From: Patiria pectinifera | Lineage: Eukaryota; Echinodermata; Asteroidea; Valvatida; Asterinidae | NCBI GenBank assembly: GCA_029964075.1 | Contig: CM057136.1 | Span: 14,310,381-14,374,380 of the forward strand | DNA length: 64,000 nucleotides | Direction: 5' to 3' | Part shown: positions 1 through 10,900 of the stretch, one piece after another | How positions within the stretch are numbered: the stretch's first letter is position 1 | How the letters are laid out: every line of letters starts with the position of its first letter | Made by a program: the position numbers and the translations under genes | Notes under the pieces: generated by a model | What the model was told of the DNA's origin: nothing | Database searches by the model: none | The model's input: only the letters and a program-made list of their open reading frames with translations

Positions 1-619
1 CAGTGACCATCCAGGGGTCCACAATCGGAAGGGCAGGGCGCCCCAGATCACTCGCTACATTGACACAGTCACCGGCAACTCCACTTGTCGCCGTCCGACC
101 AAATTATTCCCAGCACCCGGGTTTGTGAACCGAAAGTGCATGTGACGCATCAGCGGCCGATACACATGGAACCTATTATTGGAACAACTTGTAATACATC
201 CTGTGCAAACTGATCCGCCGTGCGTCCAATACCCTAGGCGCGGCTTGACTGGAACAAAGCCTCCCCAACGTCGGAGAAAAAATATAAATGATAATTTGGA
301 ATTATGAAATTTCAACCATGATGTGTGGACTGACCTAGTTTGTTGCATGTCAAAAACGACCCCCATAAGAAAATGTCAGTCTCTGGACCCCGGAGCTAAG
401 GAGCGCTTGCCATGTGGCTTAAACTTCCGGCTTATATACAAATCCTTTATCTGCTAAATCCAGTTATATTGAGCATACTTTTTTTGATGACAGCAAAAGC
501 ATGAGTTAGAGTACACATAATGAATGTTTATGAGTGCAATGGTAAGAATAATTGAATGAGTAACAGATAAAATGGTACATTCCATCTGTCACCAAAATGA
601 AATTATTCTTTCCATCGCA
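1..619. other. Upstream region without a recognised gene
   Basis: No gene is recognised here. The first ~300 bases are richer in G+C and CpG than the rest of the window. Open frames run on both strands: plus-strand frame 2 is open from base 2 to a TGA at 142-144, and a minus-strand frame covers 55-366. Neither has a motif I recognise. The plus-strand frame could be the last codons of a gene to the left, but another plus frame is open over nearly the same bases, so this is weak. From about 400 onward the sequence is AT-rich and featureless. Confidence 0.4.
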
Positions 620-817
620 TTTTATACAAGGCGTGAATAAATCCTAGTTATCTGATTGGTAAATAGTATGACTGTGCATAGAACTTCTATTTATCATGGA
701 AGCAAACTTCTATTTTTGCGGTGCGGCCGGGCTGTGGGCTGGGATCAATAATTTAATAACACATGATCAACGACTCACCAATCAGATGGTGGGGATTTAT
801 TCAGGCGTTGTATAAAA
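620..817. mobile_element. MITE-like element with ~42-bp terminal inverted repeats
   Basis: The left arm begins TTTTATACAAGGCGTGAATA at 620. The right arm ends at 817 and reads, in reverse complement, TTTTATACAACGCCTGAATA. The match continues through AAATCC and, after a short mismatch, ATCTGATTGGT, giving arms of about 42 bp at roughly 80-90% identity around a ~110-bp non-coding core. No transposase is present, so this is a non-autonomous inverted-repeat element. The inner end of each arm carries an ATCTGATTGG/CCAATCAGAT sequence, a good NF-Y (CCAAT) box. A target-site duplication is not clear, so the outer limits are uncertain by a few bases. Confidence 0.75.
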
Positions 818-1017
818 TAAAAGATAATGAAAGCTTCAGATCTGTTATAAATCGGTTCATTTTGTGAAATTCTACAATTTGTTCAAAGTTACAAAATATC
901 TAAAAAATGTTTTCATTTTGGACCAAAAGGAGGACAAGATCAATTAAGATAAGATTATCCAATATCTGTTGTTTATTTTTCATTAATAATTCATTGTCTG
1001 ATTTGTTCAATTTGCAG

Positions 1018-1052
1018 CGAAGAGAGTTTGAAAGGCAGAAAGCTGTCATCAG
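1018..1052 (+). CDS. Internal exon of an unidentified coiled-coil-like protein
   Basis: This 35-base exon is preceded by a strong acceptor (ttcaatttgcag) and followed by a strong donor (CAG|gtatgt). It reads RREFERQKAVI and leaves two bases that combine with the first base of the exon at 1322 to make Ser. Its support is that this exon plus the next total exactly 123 bases, with phase 0 at both outer ends and no stop, while the surrounding frame is not conserved-looking. The residues are charged and rich in E, R, Q and K, which suits a coiled coil. I do not recognise the protein. It probably belongs to a gene lying to the left, or less likely to an alternative 5' part of the RASGEF1-like gene. 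Confidence 0.5.
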
Positions 1053-1321
1053 GTATGTTTCTAGTTGGTTTGGTAAAAAACACAAAATATTACTTTCTGA
1101 GATTGTGAACAATTTGATCTAATAGCAATGCACTCTCGTTGGTATTACAGATTAAGAGATTTTTTTGCGTTGACAAACAGTTGACTTTGCTTCAAGTAGA
1201 TTTTTATAACAAGAAATATCAGTATAGTAAGATTTGTACAACACAAGAATATTTCTCCTTTGCACTTTGACTAGAGGAATTTATTGATTTGACGACGTTC
1301 TAATTTTTTGGATCCAAACAG

Positions 1322-1409
1322 TCGTCTCCAGTTTCAGCATGACATGCTTGAGAAACAATACCAAGAAGCAGCCATGGGAATGTTTAAGAGTTACCACCGA
1401 TGCGTCAAG
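1322..1409 (+). CDS. Second exon of the same unidentified coiled-coil-like protein
   Basis: This 88-base exon lies between an acceptor (ggatccaaacag, with a plausible TTCTAAT branch site) and a donor (AAG|gtatgt). After the split Ser codon it encodes a helix-prone stretch starting RLQFQHDMLEKQYQEAA and ending in SYHRCVK. No proline or glycine breaks the first 20 residues, as in a coiled coil. It ends in phase 0. A possible following exon opens at 1753 after TTCTTGCAG and stays open to a TAG at 1876-1878, but that stretch is AT-rich and not clearly coding. Because RASGEF1 exon 2 also begins in phase 0, splicing into that gene cannot be excluded. Function unknown. Confidence 0.5.
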
Positions 1410-1951
1410 GTATGTTTTGCATTCTTCATTGTGATTAAAAATGTTTTTCAAAAGCTCTGTTTTTCGCCTGCCTCCGCTGTGATACGTTTTAGCTTCAGGT
1501 TCGTTCACTCTTTCCTAATCATCTCTCTCAACGCCTTAATCTTTTCAAGGCGACATCAATTAAAGCGGAAAAACAAAATGAAGGAACTGAAAAATTGCTT
1601 GGATAAGGTTGATTGCGTTGGCACTTTTTGTTTTGTAACTGACAGTGTAAAGTACTGTATACTTACATAGAAACAGGCAAATTTTGTATTTTTTTAAAAG
1701 TGGAAACATGAAGTATAAATTGTTTAAAAGAGATGATTAAATATTCTTGCAGTTTATGGGCATGCCAAGTTCTATTGTAACAGTTATGGTCACAGATGGA
1801 TTAACTCTTAACCCTGCAAGTTTAAAAAGTAGAGGATGTAAAATGTATTTCTTTTTAGGAAACTACATGTACCGATAGTCTATATGACTAAACAACAAAC
1901 AGGATACGCATGTATGTCCATAGGATCAGTTGCAGTTGGTGTAACATTTGA

Positions 1952-2408
1952 TGACTCATGAATATGTAAATTGGCTTGTGATGAAGTCAAGGGACCCACA
2001 CAAATGTGTGCTAACCCAGGAGGCTCTGACCAATCACAGATTTGTGGTGAGTCATCTATCTGCCAATCAAATTCTTGCCTGTTAAAGGATGGGCTGTCAA
2101 CTTATGAGAAAAACATAACCGATTTCTTTTTTTAAATCAAATCATACGCCGAGGTGGAAACAACTTAGAAATCTGTTCTTGTTCAACTTGTAGTGAGCAA
2201 GTCATGAATATTTGTATGCAAAGGTGAAACTAGCCAATCACAAACATGAGAAGGTGAGGCTGACCAATCAAGTTCTAGTAGTACCTCATCCATCAGTCAG
2301 CCACTTGCGTACCCAAAAGTCACTGCCACAGTGTGACATATATTCTACATTGACTCTGCATTGACTCATCCACCAATCAGTTTCCTTGTCTGCAACTTCT
2401 CGACCAAT
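1952..2408 (+). promoter_or_regulatory. Array of six CCAAT boxes and three AP-1-like sites upstream of exon 1
   Basis: Six CCAATCA boxes, all on the plus strand, start at 2030, 2063, 2234, 2264, 2373 and 2404. They form three pairs with spacings of 33, 30 and 31 bp. The flanks (GACCAATCA, GCCAATCA, ACCAATCAG) fit the NF-Y consensus well. TGASTCA sites that fit AP-1/bZIP factors lie at 1952-1958, 2048-2054 and 2362-2368. The last CCAAT box is ~20 bp upstream of a TATA box. Paired CCAAT boxes about three helical turns apart are a known arrangement in NF-Y-dependent promoters. Binding here is inferred from sequence alone. Confidence 0.65.
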
Positions 2409-2425
2409 CAGAAGTGACTAATTTG

Positions 2426-2431
2426 TATAAG
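2426..2431 (+). promoter_or_regulatory. Probable TATA box of the RASGEF1-like gene (upstream promoter)
   Basis: TATAAG occurs in the context TTTGTATAAGTGGG, 18 bp after the nearest CCAAT box. Transcription would be expected to start about 2450-2460, near TCAGTTGATG, which leaves a 5' leader of about 145 bases before the ATG at 2601. A minimal upstream frame, ATG GTG CAC TGA (2451-2462), sits exactly at the expected start, so whether it is in the mRNA depends on the precise start site. Confidence 0.55.
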
Positions 2432-2600
2432 TGGGAGTCACTGTCAGTTGATGGTGCACTGATTTAGGTCAGCGGCGCGGGTTCAAAGCGGTTGTGTTTG
2501 CCGACACTTTTTGCAAAGTTTAGTCAACAAGGAGGGAGCATTTCCTGTGTGAACCGGAGAACTGGGCTCGAGAAAAAAAAAAGCAACGGATTCAGTTGTA

Positions 2601-2681
2601 ATGATGGCTCTTAATATGTTTGTAATGTTTGTCAAACGGCCCAAGAAAAGAAGCAAATCCTCCAAAGGATCCAAGGATAAG
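2601..2681 (+). CDS. RASGEF1-like: RASGEF1-like, coding exon 1 (upstream-promoter N-terminus)
   Basis: This is the first coding exon, 27 codons, ending AAG|gtaagt in phase 0. Two start codons are adjacent (2601 and 2604). The second has the better context (A at -3, G at +4), so translation may begin at residue 2. The peptide has a short hydrophobic run (ALNMFVMFV) followed by a strongly basic block KRPKKRSKSSKGSKDK (residues 12-27). Such a block could act as a nuclear signal or bind acidic membrane lipids. The canonical vertebrate RASGEF1B isoform lacks this extension, since it begins at the residue equivalent to exon 4. The link to the RASGEF1-like gene is inferred from strand, order, phase and the promoter just upstream. 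It has not been shown by transcript. Confidence 0.65.
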
Positions 2682-3810
2682 GTAAGTTTCTTTTTTTTTG
2701 CTCTAAAGGTTCTTGATGAGAACAACGGTTGAAATCAGCATTTCAGTCCGGAATCACTTGCCGTCTTCATGGTTTTTTGGGTACTTTGCCAAGGTTTTTT
2801 TTTTGTGTACTGTAAGTCTTGACGTGACTTCCGAAAGAACCATGTCAACTGGTATGTTTGATGGTTATCATCTTTTTGAAACTTAACTAGTCTGCAAAGG
2901 AAAAGATATGTGTGCAATGACTTCCGTTACTCAACATTTGATTTCAAGACAAATTTGCAGCTTTCTGGAATAGTTCCAGAAAGACCCCCTGTTTGAACAT
3001 CAGTCATTGTCACAAGCCATTATGTTAAAAAAAAATCATGGTTGTTTAGTTAAATAAACTAAGTTTCTTTGCATTTTCTTTGCTACTCATTTGTCAACAT
3101 TCATGAAAGTTAATTTCTGACTTGGCAAATGTTTTCAAGTTAGACTCTTGAGGGGAATAACAAACAGTAGATTTTCTTTTCAGGAAACTTCAGTTTCTTG
3201 GAATTCGAGTCATTCGTTAGTTTGTCAACAGGACTGACAACTAACGGCTGCACGCAATGCTGACTACACGCAACGTGTGTTTTGGCAACATGTGTTTTGT
3301 CGGTGACAATGCAACAGATGTGAGCTGTTCACAGCTGCGTGTTACAGTCATTGCTCCCTCATTTGTTCAGCACTGTTAAAATTAGATTCCTAATTTACGT
3401 ATACTTCCACCTTGCGTCTGCTACTAATAGAAACACAAGTCCGCAGATCACTTACAATAAATCAATAGTTCTTGCGATAGACAAGTTACCTATCATGTAA
3501 CCGTGTTCTTGGGACTGTTTTAGCTGGGTTTCTATCGCATCATTTCTTATGCATTGAATCAAGCACTTGAAAATTGTTGCCTGGAAGAGAAAGATTCTGC
3601 AAAGATTGGAATGAAAGGCATCTAACTAATCTGTACGTAGCCACATTTTGCGCTCTGCCAGTAGGTCAATGATATTGGCCTCAGTTCTGTTATCTTAGGA
3701 ATGAAAAGGGCATCTGATTGTAACTTTGGTTTGATTTTTTTGTTGTGCCAAGAGTTCAACATTTCTCTCCAATCCATAGGTTCATCTTTAAAATTGCAAA
3801 GATTTGAAAA

Positions 3811-3844
3811 TTTAAATTGATTTTTCAAGGAAAATCAATTTAAA
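3811..3844. repeat. Perfect 14-bp inverted repeat
   Basis: TTTAAATTGATTTT (3811-3824) is repeated in inverted orientation at 3831-3844 around the 6-base spacer TCAAGG. It would form an AT-rich hairpin. No terminal duplication or mobile element is visible around it. Confidence 0.8.
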
Positions 3845-4689
3845 ATTGAAAGACTTCTTTACTTGTGTGTTTTCCATTTCATCATGGAGTTGGTCCTCAG
3901 CATAATAGAAAAGGCATGTGCTCTAACCTGTAGGAAAACTTGTCATGACTTTGAGAAATAAATGCAGAGTTTGGTTCCAAAATGCGACAAATGCCGCTTT
4001 GGTATACCTTTTAGAATACCATCCTCTCCTGGCTGCCCAAAGTCAGCTTCAACAGCTGTTATAGTTAAAGACAGTTTAAGAACACGATAAAGCAAAGAAA
4101 GCAGTTAAGAAACAACTGTTCGATAAATTTTCAAAACCATTCAAATTTTCCACCTTTGTTCAAGTGGATATTTCGCACTGTGGAAAGAAACTCTTCAAAT
4201 TGGGTGGGGTTCCTTTCTTAAGCTGATGGAGTCCTGACCCCATTGTCAACTCTCCCCCACCCAACGATCCCCACCTGCCTCGCCCCATCACAGAGGGAGG
4301 ATGGCAGCTGGTATAACTGAGCCTTGCTAACGGGATTTCCTCTTCTTGTCATCATCTCTCAACTCACTCTGACACCTGTCATGTTGCCAGCGACAGGTTA
4401 TTCCTTGAAGGATTCACCCGCAGGCTCCGGTGGCATGTTTCGGACAGACAAAGGATATGCAGCGTAGCATGGAAAGTGCAGAAATAAGCAGGGCCAGATG
4501 TCACAGAGCTGCTAAGCACGGAAACTTGCTCAGCTGAGATCATGTGTTTTCTCCTTAGCCGAAACAATACCAGCCAAACGTCATGCATTTAAGCTGGCTC
4601 TTGACTGGTTCTCAGCAATTTTAACTTAGCACATAAGTTTACCAAGTAATATTGGCTGCTTAGCGTATCAGTGTTGTATCGGTAGTCGA

Positions 4690-5036
4690 GTCCATCACAA
4701 GTGCATCACAAGTCCATCACAAGTCCCCACAACAAGTCCATCACAAGTCCATCACAAGTCCCCGTAAGTCCCTGCAAGTCCATCACAAGTCCATCGCAAG
4801 TCCATCACTAGTCCATCACAAGTCCATCACAAGTTCATCACAAGTCCATCACAAGTCCATCTCAAGTCCATCACGAGTCCATCACAAGTCCATCACAAGT
4901 CCATCACAAGTCTATCACAAGTCCGTCACAAGTCCATCGCAAGTCCATCACAAGTCCATCACAAGTCCATCACAAGTCCATCACAAGTCCATCACAAGTC
5001 CATCACAAGTCCATCACAATTCCATCACAAGTCCTT
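4690..5036 (+). repeat. Minisatellite, 11-bp unit TCCATCACAAG, ~31 copies
   Basis: The unit TCCATCACAAG is repeated about 31 times over ~347 bp, with a few variant units (for example ATCGCAAG, CCCCACAACAAG). The 11-bp period is not a multiple of three, and none of the three plus-strand frames contains a stop within the array. The minus strand has regular TGA stops. The most homogeneous units are toward the 3' end (about 4940-5020), which suggests recent expansion there. It lies inside an intron and there is no sign that it is translated. Confidence 0.97.
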
Positions 5037-5516
5037 CAGTCTCAAGTCAAGTCACTCGCCATTCAAGTGAACTGTTACAAAAGCATTCCATTGTCATGGT
5101 TCATCCCGTTAATACTTGTGACTGGACTAATATGAAAGGACTTGTGACTGGTCTTATGACTGGACTTGTGAACACTTGTAGACACTGTTGCATAGGCCTA
5201 TATGTAAGTGTAAAATCTTTCCTTATGCATGTACTATAGGGTCTGGGCTAAACAAGAAGGAAACAAAGTGAAAAAAACTTTGAAGTTAGCCAGTATGCCG
5301 AAATAAGAAATGCAGCAGTTTATTTGATTTATGATTTAATTGATTCATGGTGATAAGCCAGTAACCCTTTGAATTAGTCACTGTGCTACAGTGTAGCTAA
5401 TACCCTCTCCAGGGAAGACAATGAAGAAAATGCCAATTAATATGTTGGAAGAAAAGTTTGGAGAGCTCTGTCCAAAGAAAACAATTCCCCCCCCCCCCCA
5501 AAAGAAAATACGCAGT

Positions 5517-5660
5517 AAAGACTGAGATTGTAAAACACTTTGAGACCTTTGGTATAAAGCGCTATATGGGCACCACATGATTATTCCAGTACATGCAGTG
5601 CACAAGTTTGTATTCAAACTTCCCATGATGTGATATGAACTTCTCATGATGTGATATGAA
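5517..5660 (+). repeat. Dispersed-repeat tail remnant followed by a 21-bp direct duplication
   Basis: The segment 5522-5572, with CACTTTGAGACCTTTGGTAT and AAGCGCTATAT, resembles the 3' tail of widespread short interspersed elements in animals (identification from memory, moderate). It is followed by AACTTCCCATGATGTGATATG and AACTTCTCATGATGTGATATG in tandem (5617-5658), which differ at one base. Confidence 0.45.
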
Positions 5661-7857
5661 TTTATTCCTGCAAACAGGAGTGCGTGTACATACCCCCCAA
5701 AAAGTTTCTTTCCATTTTAAAATTAAATTTCCTGGACTTTTACGATTGATTAATTCCTTCCAGGCGCTGCTCAGATTCCCAGGTGAGCAAATCTCTTGTG
5801 ATTCCCCTTTTGTCTGGATCTAAGTTGCCTTGATTGTCTCAACCATCCAAATTAAAATGTGGTTGTCTGAAAATAAATCCAGTGCAGGGATATTTTAAAT
5901 TGTATCCTTGGCTCAAAAATCTGCCGTGAATGGCTGAAATCCAACTTCTACTGTGATTTTGTCTCTCTTTGAAGTAAAAAGTAACCATTGGAGGACATAA
6001 TTTCATCATTGAAGCCCAGAAAAAGAGATTGGAAAAGAAGAAAAAGAGAAATAAAGCATTAATCTTAAATTGGTTTATAACGAATCTACATTAAATGAAT
6101 TAATTTAGCTTATGCAAGCCCCATTGAGTAAAATGGAAGGAAAACAGTCTCATTGCAATTCTCGCAGAATGTTGAGTCTAGAACCTTTTTGAAGATCGGG
6201 CAGCTTTTCAAAGTTACAACATGCATATCTACAGGTTTGACAGAAGCGCCTAGTGAGTATGATTTTCGAGATGTCTAGTCAGACCTACAGGATATTGTTG
6301 TGTGCCCAAGGTGATAATGTGTCTTGAGATCTCAGTGGTACGCTGGGCTACCAGTCACATGACTCAACAGTTTTCCTTTACTCCCTCAGCGTCCCTTGTC
6401 TGAAAAGACAGGAAGTGGTCTGAATCACAATCTCAATACTTGCACCGTCGCGATCTCCTCGCATCGGCCCGTCCTGACTTGAGGAGGCTTCGCACAAGCC
6501 CTTGGAAGGATCAGACAAAATCTAGGCTGACACTGCGATTAATCCCTCTCTCTTTGACGAGGTTTTGATCCTGACAAAGTTGTTTTTGCCATAGGAATTG
6601 GCTTGGACATAATTAGAAATACAGACATTCTCTAGGGGATAGTCCAAAATTAGCGTGTGTCTAGTGGTCAATGCAAATTACTGATTTTTATGTACTTCTT
6701 TTTGCGTTCAATTTCGGATCAAGAGGTGGGCTGGGCAATTTTATGAAATTGACCGAAGCTTTGAATGCGTCTGGGCCTAATTGGTTAACCAAATATTCCT
6801 GAGGCGGTCTGAGAATAATTGAAGCCTTGGCCTTCTCATCAGTGTGTTAGGAAATATAAAGATTTGAACGTGTCTTAGTGAAAGATTTGATTAGAGTGTC
6901 CTAAAAATAACACTCTGTCGTTAGATTCAACACGTAGCCTTTGACATTTTAGAGTGCAATTTTAAAACTTTTTTTAGACAAATTGAAACCAACTTGGTTT
7001 AGCCTAAGTTTGATTGCAAAATACTTTTTTCACCTCAGAGGTTGAAGAATTTTTTTGAAGTGTTTATCAGCTGACATTGTAAAGCAGCCCTTTAAAAAAA
7101 AAAATTTCAATTTCAATTTAATTTCAAAAGTTAAAACAAACTCAACAGTTCAAGGATAATGATCTTGTGCATATGGACCACAAGATAGCCATTGACTGAA
7201 AATTTCTGACTCTGAGCAACAGAGGGCAGTCTTTAACACCCCAAGCCTTTGTGCACCCTGTCTGTGATTCAGGCTGATTGCATGCAGACTATCCACTGTG
7301 ATCTGAGCATTCATTATTCTTCCTCATTTACCCTAGCATTTACAGCTTATTGCTGTTATGCTGCCCTCTTTTGACAAATGAAAACTAACTGAATGTTTAC
7401 TGCTAGGCGTTCGTATAAAAATGCACACCACATGAAAGAGATTTCCCCATGTTCAGGGATAGGAGGAAAAAGAGGTTTAAATAAGTTTGGGGTTGTAAAC
7501 TCTTTCCATGTTTATTCTCCGAAGTGTTTTCATGATCAGAAATAATTGCAAAGGTCAGCCTGATCCACCCACACATCCGGTCTGAAATCCCTGCTCAAGT
7601 TATTTTCACAAAAAACGTCTGAGTCTGTTTCATTATCAAACAGAAATCCCTCAGGACTAATGAATTTTAAGATATTGCTTTTTCAATTTTATTTGTCAGA
7701 AATCATTTCATTTTGTATAACAAGGATTTCCACTCTGACATCATCTGTATAGTTGATGAGATTAAAAGCTTGTTTGTAATTCTATATAAATCGTATCACT
7801 GTGCCCAAGTCAAAATTCATGAATTTGTATTTTGTCTTTTCTTTTCAACTTTCACAG

Positions 7858-7908
7858 TCGCAAAGAAGTTTACCTCACCTGGGAATTAAACAGACCCACA
7901 AAGTCAGA
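7858..7908 (+). CDS. RASGEF1-like: RASGEF1-like, coding exon 2
   Basis: This 51-base, phase 0 exon of 17 codons is bounded by ttcaactttcacag and AGA|gtaagt. It reads SQRSLPHLGIKQTHKVR. It is hydrophilic and basic and continues the positively charged N-terminal extension started by exon 1. It has no counterpart that I know in vertebrate RASGEF1 proteins. It shares the short string RSLP with exon 4 (QRSLPHLG here, RSLPQTSG there). The assignment rests on the good splice sites, phase compatibility and position between exons 1 and 4. The exon is too short for coding statistics. It may be optional, because removing it keeps the frame. Confidence 0.6.
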
Positions 7909-10900
7909 GTAAGTACCCGGTACATCATATACTAAGTAATCCATTTGCATTACTAGAACTTTTGAAGTATCAGGCAGTTTTTAAAGGGCAGCTCTTAGTG
8001 TTGGGTTATGTTAATATTTTCTTAAGAACAAAGTCAATTTTCTACATAAATCTGTTTTCTTGAAAAGTCTTCGGGCAATGGCGTATTCATCAAACAGTGT
8101 CGAAGCTAGTGTCAAGTAAAAATTGCCTAAATTTTGGTCACTGCCGGGAGAGGGGTTGCCCCTCCGCACCCCCCTGGATCCCCCACTGATTCAGCTTGCC
8201 AGGGTCAACTGATGGCCAATGCACAGCAGGGACAGCAATCAATATCTTGTATGATGGGAAAAAAATAATCAGGTCATCACACTTTTATCCCCTTAACAGA
8301 TATGCCCTTGATATGGCACCTAGATGGCTGCTGTTAATTAATCCCATACAGCCACACATGTCACTCTCTCAAAAAAAATTGATATTGGCATATGGAACCA
8401 GTTAAGACTACAATGTACATGTCCAACCCTTTTTTTTTAACTTACACTTAAAGCCCGATTTCTGAGAAATATTGCCGTAATGCAGCATCCGAAAGGAAGG
8501 GAATGTTTGGCCGCCTGACGTGAAATTTATTGACACGTGGGTTAAATACTCCAAATGCTTGGCATTTGCGAAGATCGTCATCCGACCGATAATCTTTGCT
8601 TCGTAAGCGCTGCTGACATGGTTGGGTCAATTTTAGATGTAAACAAACCCCATGGCAACCAGAGATAACATCTTGAGGCGGCGTTTCCTAGCCACCAACT
8701 CTCAAGATGTGTCTTGTGGTTGACGTCATAGAGAAGTGTGTGACAACTTATGGGTTTTCAAGTTAAGGTGTGGGTAATTAATTTTGAGAGGAAGGTGGGA
8801 TGATGTCATTCATCGACCTTTCGCCAGTTTCTTGTAAGTGTAGGCCAAAAACCGTGTTGATAGAAAGTAAGAATTAATACGTTCTCACTAACCAAATTGT
8901 TATGTTTCTTTGATAATGCAGAATTGTAGTTCATAGCTTTTAACTTTTTAACATACGCGTATGCACATGTTTGTCTAGACATGGCTGAAGTAATGTAAAA
9001 ACGTTTGGTCGTGAAAGTTTTTATGGATTAAATTTTGCATTAAAAGTTAAATTTCTAGAGAAAGATATTAAAGTTGCTTTTGCAAACCTAACAAAATTGA
9101 TCATATTTCATCGTGACAATAAGGAATTTCCAGATCTAAAATGTTGAAACGGGCTATCTAAATTTCTTTAAAATATGTATGGAGAATAAATTAAAAGAAC
9201 ACAAAAAAGAAACCATCTGCAAACCATCTACTTGTAGACTGTCATTCAATAATACATGTATAGTCAAAATGTAAAGGAAAACAAAACAAAAGGTTGTGAT
9301 TTTGTGTCCATTTCTCTGTTGTTCATCCTGGAACTTTCAGAGGGATTTTTCCCAAAATTTACTGGAAAGCTGTCACTCATTTTAACCCTGACCAATAGAT
9401 TTAATTTTTCCTAATCGTGTATTGTCTGATGGATAAATATTCCTGGGGGAACAATTCTACCCATGTTCTTGGAGGAGGAGTGATTCGCGTGGGTGTAAAC
9501 TCAGAGAGAAATGCGGTCATCTTGGCTTGCATCCCAACTTGAAGATGCCGACAGGAGGAAAAAGACTGCCAAGATATTTCAGAGGCAGAGTTGAGCAGAT
9601 AAATCAGTCTGGGAGCAGAAAATGTCTACGGAGGCCTGGCTTTGTTCAAGAATGTCACGTTCGTACCCAGAGATTACTCTGACTGTCTGATGCAAGATAT
9701 ATTTACGTATTGATTTATGGCAGAAGTATACACAGGTCTCCAACTGATCAACCGACTTTTAGATACGAAGCAGTTTTGCCAAAACTTATCTTGCAGTGTA
9801 TCTTATCTTTAATAAAATTGCAAGTTGGACACTCGGGAAAAGTTTTCTTCTTACAGAGCTCAGTGTGGGCATCATTGGATATTTGGTCAGAAAAATCACT
9901 GCTTTCAAGAAAGTTCTGCACAGCGTATGTGACTGCGTTGGGTTGATACAGTTGCTATGGTAACCAAGAATAATGCACCTGGAAAAAATGTTGTTAGTCC
10001 ATGTAGTGTCTGGATTGTACCACAATCGGATGATGTGTCGACTCTACCAGAACTTTCTAATGCCAACTTCCAAGCAGTGACGTTTTTAACTGAGGAATAT
10101 ACACACATGCCTGCACGTATACTTCTTCTTCTGGAGAGTTGCTTAAATGTGCCGGAAAGCAGGATTGTTTACCTTTGACGGTGAAAATGTGTCTTGACTG
10201 TTTGGTGCCTTCGGCTGTTGCATTTTAATGGTGCCTTAGAATGCTATCAACTTTAAAGCTATGCTTGAAATAACAACTACGGGGCACTTGAAAGAACTTG
10301 TCTGCTTTGAACAACTCATGGACCATTGCAATCGACTTTGATCCTTCTTCAGAAACTGGAGCCAGATTTGTTTTTTCGGAGTGGATCACTGGGATGTCAA
10401 TTGGATGTCTCTATCAAAAACAGAGGAGGGATAGAATTGAATCAATCAGTCACAACTTTATCTTTGTTTTTGCCAGAGCAAACCCGAGCCAACAATTCTC
10501 CAAATGTTTAGCCAGCGCCGATTGCAATTTGGAAAATTACTCCAGAAGACCTTTAGATATGAATGCCACATGAAAATATTTGACTGTGAAAATAAACTAA
10601 AGCGGGGCTCATGCGATAAGATGAATGCTTGTCAGCATACCTGACTGTCTTTCATAACGAGAGAGAGAAAAAAATAATGACTGTCTGCATCTTATTAAAA
10701 AGATTCCGTGATGGAGTAAGGTCGAGATGGACATGGTGTTGGGAAATGTTTGCATAATTTATTTCTTTCAAGCAAGCTGTGACTGAGGTATGTCATGTTT
10801 CCTCCTCATCCCAGGGCAGAGGAAGGAGGAGTTTATTTTTGAGGACACCGGATCCCGGCAACGTAGCAGCATCTCAGTGGGATGCCCTCCTCTTCCGGTT

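Larger units (their letters stand above)
2682..7857 (+). other. Intron 1 of the RASGEF1-like gene
   Basis: This 5.2-kb intron starts gtaagt and ends ttcaactttcacag. It contains a small palindrome, an 11-bp minisatellite with a degenerate reverse-oriented tail (about 5110-5175), a C13 tract at 5487-5499 and a remnant of a dispersed repeat near 5520. No other coding sequence is recognised. Confidence 0.6.

Noticed and set aside
2-144. Plus-strand open frame at the left edge that could be the end of a coding exon
   Set aside because: Another frame over nearly the same bases and a minus-strand frame are open too; no motif, and a gene ending here would conflict with the exons at 1018 and 1322 if they belong to the same left-hand gene.
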